In this document: positions 60,260 through 64,000 of the stretch, one piece after another
How positions within the stretch are numbered: the stretch's first letter is position 1
How the letters are laid out: each line of letters opens with the position of its first letter
Origin: Kordiimonadales bacterium IMCC3096
Lineage (GTDB): Bacteria > Pseudomonadota > Alphaproteobacteria > Minwuiales > Minwuiaceae
NCBI GenBank assembly: GCA_016865035.1
Contig: CP018227.1
Coordinates: 1,892,001-1,956,000 of the forward strand
DNA length: 64,000 bases
Reading direction: 5' to 3'
The notes under the pieces: model-generated
The model's input: only the letters and a program-made list of their open reading frames with translations
Told to the model about the DNA's origin: nothing
Databases searched by the model: none
Position numbers and translations under genes: made by a program

Positions 60260-61984
60260 TCAGGCGACGCGATCACCCTTCTTGGCCTGCACGGTCCTGT
60301 TGTCGACAGCAGGCAGCATCCTGGCCGGATCACGGGTCACGACGACGTCGATGACACAGGGGCCGTCCGTGGTCTCGATCCCGGCCGCGATGGCGGCCTG
60401 CAACTGGTCGGGGTGCTCGACGCGAATGCCGCGGCAGCCCATGGCCTCCGCCACCTTCGCGTAGTTCACTTCCTTCAGGTCCGATGACTGGTAGGCATCG
60501 GTGCCATACATCAGGTGCTGCAGCGCCTTGACGTAGCCGGAGGCGGCATTGTTCACCACCATCAGCGCAAAGCCGATCCCGAGGCGGCGCGCGGTCTCCA
60601 GCTCACCGATCATCATGTTGAAGCCACCGTCGCCGGTGATCGCGAAGGTGGTCCGTTCCGGCGCGGCCAGTTTTGCCCCCGCTGCGCCCGGCAGGCCATA
60701 GCCGATGGAGGCGAAGCCCCGATCCGGCACGAAACCCCGGCCGGCGCGCGGCTGGTCATAGAGCAACCCGCCCCAATGCGCCGCAAAGCCGCCATCGGCC
60801 ACCAGCAGGGCGTCATCGGGCAGCATGCCGTTCAGTTCATTGAGCATCCGCGCCATGTTGACCGGCACCTCGGCGGAGGTGAGACGGTCCTGCACCGACG
60901 CCCGCCATGTCGCCATCCGCTGCGGCACGCTGTCCGCCCAGGCACGCCGGTCCGCATCGGGGCGGGAATCGGACAGGGCCTCGGCCAGATCCAGGCAGCC
61001 TTCACGTGCATCGCCCCAGAGCCGGACATCGGCGGCAGTGGTCCGATCGAACTCCTCCGCCAGGATGTCCAGATGGATGATGGTCTTGCCCGCGCCCGGC
61101 AGCACATAGCGCTTGGTGGCGATCTCCCCCAGCTTGCAGCCGATGACCAGCAGCACGTCCGCCTCTTCGATCATGCTGTTGGCAATCCGGTCATAGCGCC
61201 CGAACAGCCCGGCACTCAACGGATCGGTGCAGGCAATGGCACCCTTGCCGGTCATGGTGTGCGCCACCGGCAGGGCCGCGGCGGTGGCCAGCGCCTGCAG
61301 CGCGTCCCAGGCCCGGGAGATGTGAACCCCGCCCCCGGCCAGGATCATCGGTTTCCGCGCCCTCGCGATCAGTGCCGCCGCGCGTTCCACGTCGGCGCGG
61401 GCGGGGCGTGAGCGGATCGACGGGGCGGACTGGTAGGCGGGATCAACCTCGAACTCGGCGGGGTCGAAGGGGAAGGTGTCGTGGGCAATGTCCTCCGGCA
61501 CGTCGACCACGACCGGCCCCGGCCTGCCCGATGTGGCGACGGCGAAGGCCCGCGTCATCAGTTCGGGAATGCGCTCGATCCGTTCCACCCGGATCATTTC
61601 CTTGGCGGCGGGGGCCAGGATCTCGGTCTGGCGCGATTCCTGGGTCATGTTCTTCCAGGAATGGGCGCGGTGGCTGTCACCCACCAGGGCAACGATCGGG
61701 GTACCGCTGTTCAGCGATTCCACCAGACCGGTGACAAGGTTGGTGGCCCCTGGACCCAGCGTCGCGTCGATGACGCCGACCCGACCCGACACCTTGGCGT
61801 AGGCATCGGCGGCGAACGCACCGAAACGCTCGTCATTCACCAGGTTATGGCCAAGCCCCAGCCGGCGCACCGCGTCGTAGAAGGGAAGCAGCTGGAATCC
61901 ACCCATGCCGAACATCGGTCCGACGCCATAGGCCTGGAACATGCGTGCCAGGGCCTCGCCGCCCGTCATCTCGTTGCTGGACAT
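60260..61984 (-). CDS. Thiamine-diphosphate-dependent enzyme, acetolactate synthase-like
   Basis: A 574-residue protein of the ThDP decarboxylase/ligase superfamily. The catalytic Glu52 is in NDERFGAFAADAYAK, and the ThDP-binding motif begins GDGGFNMMIGELETA and ends VVNNAASG. Domain layout and length match acetolactate synthase large subunits, but no small regulatory subunit (ilvH) is adjacent, so anabolic acetolactate synthase is unlikely. An enoyl-CoA hydratase gene lies 57 bp upstream on the same strand. It is only a distant relative of the ThDP enzyme at 6495-8138. Substrate unknown. Confidence 0.88.
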   Translation of the reverse strand: MSSNEMTGGEALARMFQAYGVGPMFGMGGFQLLPFYDAVRRLGLGHNLVNDERFGAFAADAYAKVSGRVGVIDATLGPGATNLVTGLVESLNSGTPIVALVGDSHRAHSWKNMTQESRQTEILAPAAKEMIRVERIERIPELMTRAFAVATSGRPGPVVVDVPEDIAHDTFPFDPAEFEVDPAYQSAPSIRSRPARADVERAAALIARARKPMILAGGGVHISRAWDALQALATAAALPVAHTMTGKGAIACTDPLSAGLFGRYDRIANSMIEEADVLLVIGCKLGEIATKRYVLPGAGKTIIHLDILAEEFDRTTAADVRLWGDAREGCLDLAEALSDSRPDADRRAWADSVPQRMATWRASVQDRLTSAEVPVNMARMLNELNGMLPDDALLVADGGFAAHWGGLLYDQPRAGRGFVPDRGFASIGYGLPGAAGAKLAAPERTTFAITGDGGFNMMIGELETARRLGIGFALMVVNNAASGYVKALQHLMYGTDAYQSSDLKEVNYAKVAEAMGCRGIRVEHPDQLQAAIAAGIETTDGPCVIDVVVTRDPARMLPAVDNRTVQAKKGDRVA

Positions 61985-62041
61985 GGGCTTCTCCGCCTCT
62001 TTCTTACTTCCCGTTCTGGCCGGTCACTGCTGCCGAGAGGC

Positions 62042-62839
62042 CTACTTCCCGGTGAACTTCGCCTTGCGCTTCTCGACGAAGGCATTGACGCCCTCGCGAT
62101 AGTCCTCGCGCTTCGCGCATTCCGCGAAGCACTCCGCCTCGAACTGCAGCTGGCTCTCGAATTCGTTCTCCAGGCTGCGGTACATCAGCCGCTTGCCCTG
62201 TCCCAGCACGAAGGTCGGACCATTCGCCAGCCGCGTGGCCAGCTTGTCGGTCTCCGCATCCAGATCGGCGTCCGGCACGACGAAGTTGACCAGACCGGCG
62301 TCGGCCATCTGCTGCGCGGTGTGGCGGTCGCCCAGCATGGTCATCTCGATGGCCTTCTTGATGCCGACGGCGCGGGGCAGGTGAAAGCTGGAGGATGCAT
62401 CCGGCGTCGTGCCGATGTGGACATAGGCCAGGGTATAGAAGGCGCTCTCGGCGGAGATCACCATGTCACAGGCCGCGGCCATGGAGACACCGGCACCGGC
62501 GGCGGCACCGCGGACCTTGGCGATGATCGGCTTCGGCATCCGGCGCATGGAATACATGATCGGGTGCAGGTCATGGATGCGGTTGACGAAATAGGCCTGG
62601 ATCTCGCTCTCGGAGGCCGTGCCGAGGTATTCGTGCATGCCCTTCACATCGCCACCGGCCATGAAGTGATCACCGGCGCCGGTCAGCACGACGCAGCGCA
62701 CCGCGTCGTCATATTCCAGCTCGTGCATGGCTTCGCGCATCAGCGCCCGCATCTCCATCGACAGCGCGTTGCGTGCCTCGGGACGGTTCATGGTGACGGT
62801 GGCGATACCGTCGGCGATGCCTACTTCCAGATCAGCCAT
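62042..62839 (-). CDS. Enoyl-CoA hydratase/isomerase family protein
   Basis: A 265-residue crotonase-fold enzyme. TGAGDHFMAGGDVKGMHEYL (about 54-72) and RGAAAGAGVSMAAACDMVIS form the oxyanion hole. The region IGTTPDASSSFHLPRAVG carries Asp at the position often used by isomerases and related members instead of Glu, so isomerase or hydrolase activity is as likely as hydration. It is upstream of the ThDP gene and may share its transcript. Confidence 0.9.
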   Translation of the reverse strand: MADLEVGIADGIATVTMNRPEARNALSMEMRALMREAMHELEYDDAVRCVVLTGAGDHFMAGGDVKGMHEYLGTASESEIQAYFVNRIHDLHPIMYSMRRMPKPIIAKVRGAAAGAGVSMAAACDMVISAESAFYTLAYVHIGTTPDASSSFHLPRAVGIKKAIEMTMLGDRHTAQQMADAGLVNFVVPDADLDAETDKLATRLANGPTFVLGQGKRLMYRSLENEFESQLQFEAECFAECAKREDYREGVNAFVEKRKAKFTGK

Positions 62840-62884
62840 TTCTCTCTCTCCCCAAAAAGAATCTCGTGACGATAGCGGAGCCTT

Positions 62885-63640
62885 TCAGACACCGCCACAG
62901 AGTGGACATTCCGGGTCCGGCCTGACCCGTACCTTGCGGAACGTCGCGCCCAGCGCATCATGGATCAGCAACTGCCCGGCCATGCTTTCGCCCAGCCCGA
63001 GCAATTCCTTGATCACCTCCACCGCCTGCATCGACCCCATGACCCCGGCGATGGCGCCAAGCACGCCGTCCTGGGCGCAGGTCTGCTCCTCCGGCGGGAT
63101 CTCCGGGTACAGGCAGCGATAGCAGGGCAGCCCGTCCTCATAGCCACGCCAGGTGGCCAACTGACCGTCAAAGCGCAGGATCGCGGCGGAGACGAGCGGC
63201 TTGCGGTTCCTGAAACAGGCGTCATGTACGGCGAAACGGGTGGCGAAATTGTCCGATCCGTCGCAGACGAGATCATAGCCGGAGACCAGTTCGTCGGCGT
63301 TCTCGGCGCTGATCCGGGTCTGATGCGCCTCCACGGTGACATCATCGTTCAGACGGGCGACCGAAGTGATCGCGCTGTCTGTCTTCGGGCGATCGAGCAT
63401 GTCGCCGCCATGCAGGACCTGGCGCTGCAGGTTGGAGCGGGAGACGATATCGTCATCCACCACGCCGATGGTCCCGACCCCGGCTGCGGCCAGATACATG
63501 ATCAGCGGGGAACCGAGCCCGCCGGCACCGACCACCAGGACCCGCGCCCGCAGCAGCTTCTGCTGGCCGGCGCCGCCGACTTCCTTCAGGACGATGTGGC
63601 GGGCATAGCGGTCGATCTGGCTGTCGGTCAGACCGCTCAT
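62885..63640 (-). CDS. moeB: MoeB/ThiF-type E1-like adenylyltransferase
   Basis: A 251-residue enzyme that adenylates the C-terminal Gly-Gly of a ubiquitin-like sulfur carrier. The nucleotide loop VVGAGGLGSPLIMYLAAAG is at 37-55, then VVDDDIVSRSNLQRQ with the ATP-binding Asp and Arg. Zinc-binding CxxC pairs are in LPCYRCLYPE and PECPLCGG. The catalytic SDNFATRF segment is present. No rhodanese domain is attached. It overlaps the Anbu stop as ATGA (63637-63640). MoaD activation in molybdopterin synthesis is the default assignment; ThiF/HesA roles are possible. Confidence 0.88.
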   Translation of the reverse strand: MSGLTDSQIDRYARHIVLKEVGGAGQQKLLRARVLVVGAGGLGSPLIMYLAAAGVGTIGVVDDDIVSRSNLQRQVLHGGDMLDRPKTDSAITSVARLNDDVTVEAHQTRISAENADELVSGYDLVCDGSDNFATRFAVHDACFRNRKPLVSAAILRFDGQLATWRGYEDGLPCYRCLYPEIPPEEQTCAQDGVLGAIAGVMGSMQAVEVIKELLGLGESMAGQLLIHDALGATFRKVRVRPDPECPLCGGV

Positions 63641-64000
63641 GCAGAGAAATCCAGTTCCAGATCGGGGATCTCGCGATAGGCGGCGCGCAAGGCATCGGAC
63701 CAGCGGTTGCGGATGTCCTCGAAGTAGGGGTCGCCCTCCTCGAACCGACGCTCCAGCCAGGTTCCGGGATGGTCGCGACGATAGAGCAGCAGATCCACCG
63801 GCAGGCCCACCGACATGTTCGACCGCAGGGTCGAATCCATCGAGATCAGGCCGACCTTCACCGCCTCCACCAGTGGCATCTGGAAGTTCATCACCCGGTC
63901 GAGAATCGGCTTGCCGTACTTGGTCTCCCCGATCTGGAAGAAGGGCGTGTCCTCGGATGCCTCGATGAAGTTGCCTTCCGCATAGACCTGGTAGAGCCGC
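63637..64000 (-). CDS. Anbu (proteasome-type peptidase), C-terminal part
   Basis: The last 121 residues of a COG3484-type protein; the N-terminus with the catalytic threonine-side region lies beyond the window. Recognisable segments are YQVYAEGNFIEASEDTPFFQ, IGETKYGKPILDRVMNF and STLRSNMSVGLPVDLLLYRR, all characteristic of Anbu, a bacterial relative of proteasome beta subunits and HslV that forms open rings. Its stop is coupled to the MoeB-like gene. The usual Anbu partners (ATP-grasp, alpha-E, transglutaminase-like) would be expected upstream, outside the window. Confidence 0.88.
   Translation of the reverse strand, partial: RLYQVYAEGNFIEASEDTPFFQIGETKYGKPILDRVMNFQMPLVEAVKVGLISMDSTLRSNMSVGLPVDLLLYRRDHPGTWLERRFEEGDPYFEDIRNRWSDALRAAYREIPDLELDFSA

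Overview
The window is a high-GC, densely coded chromosomal segment of an alphaproteobacterium. The evidence is a CcrM-type GANTC methyltransferase next to rnhB, a dprA-topA-rnr block, UbiK/YbjN neighbours, DUF1178 and DUF1489 genes, an Anbu proteasome-type peptidase, and a DddP-like enzyme with TRAP transport. A marine or host-associated Rhodospirillales-like organism would fit, but the genus cannot be read from the sequence. No tRNA, rRNA, CRISPR array or prophage was seen.

Layout. 1-5.0 kb: alanine dehydrogenase (cut by the window edge) divergent from an Lrp/AsnC regulator, then a KefB-like antiporter, rnhB and ccrM. 5.2-12.7 kb: a minus-strand cluster encoding a TAXI-TRAP binding protein, a fused TRAP permease, a ThDP-dependent enzyme and an M24-fold protein whose metal-ligand spacing matches DMSP lyase DddP, with a divergent orphan betaine-type binding protein. 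12.8-22.7 kb: a frame-broken DoxX gene, small conserved genes, an aspartoacylase/AbrB pair, UbiK-YbjN, an N-acyl-D-amino-acid deacylase/2-hydroxyacid dehydrogenase pair, and a LysR/SDR divergent pair. 22.7-27.8 kb: a peptide-type ABC importer. 27.9-34.2 kb: rnr, topA, dprA. 34.6-41.5 kb: an unknown protein, acyl-CoA metabolism genes, a thiolase and an amidase. 41.5-46.0 kb: a scar region holding a truncated ParE toxin, a cupin/TetR pair with twin operators, fragments of DUF924, methyltransferase, MarR and P-loop genes, and an IS3-family element. 46-58.4 kb: assorted metabolic genes, a MocR/EamA pair, a small zinc-ribbon-like gene in a field of CGGTAT boxes, a carbonic anhydrase-SLC13-DUF1489 operon, a DjlA-like co-chaperone and an AmiD-like amidase. 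58.4-60.2 kb: two paralogous 63-residue proteins with near-identical control regions beside a LysR gene. 60.2-64 kb: a second ThDP enzyme, an enoyl-CoA hydratase, a MoeB/E1-like enzyme and the 3' part of Anbu.

The most promising undescribed system is at 58.4-59.3 kb. Each of two tandem small-protein genes carries a LysR-type T-N11-A palindrome centred about 65 bp upstream of the predicted transcription start, a TTGTCA-N17-CATATT promoter, and a leader whose four complementary segments are interleaved A-B-A'-B', as in an H-type pseudoknot ending 4-6 nt before the Shine-Dalgarno. The control DNA is better conserved than the 40%-identical proteins. Other leads are the DddP-like cluster, two families of dispersed hairpins, a GANTC-bearing ccrM promoter, and the overlap of an E1-like gene with a proteasome-type peptidase gene.
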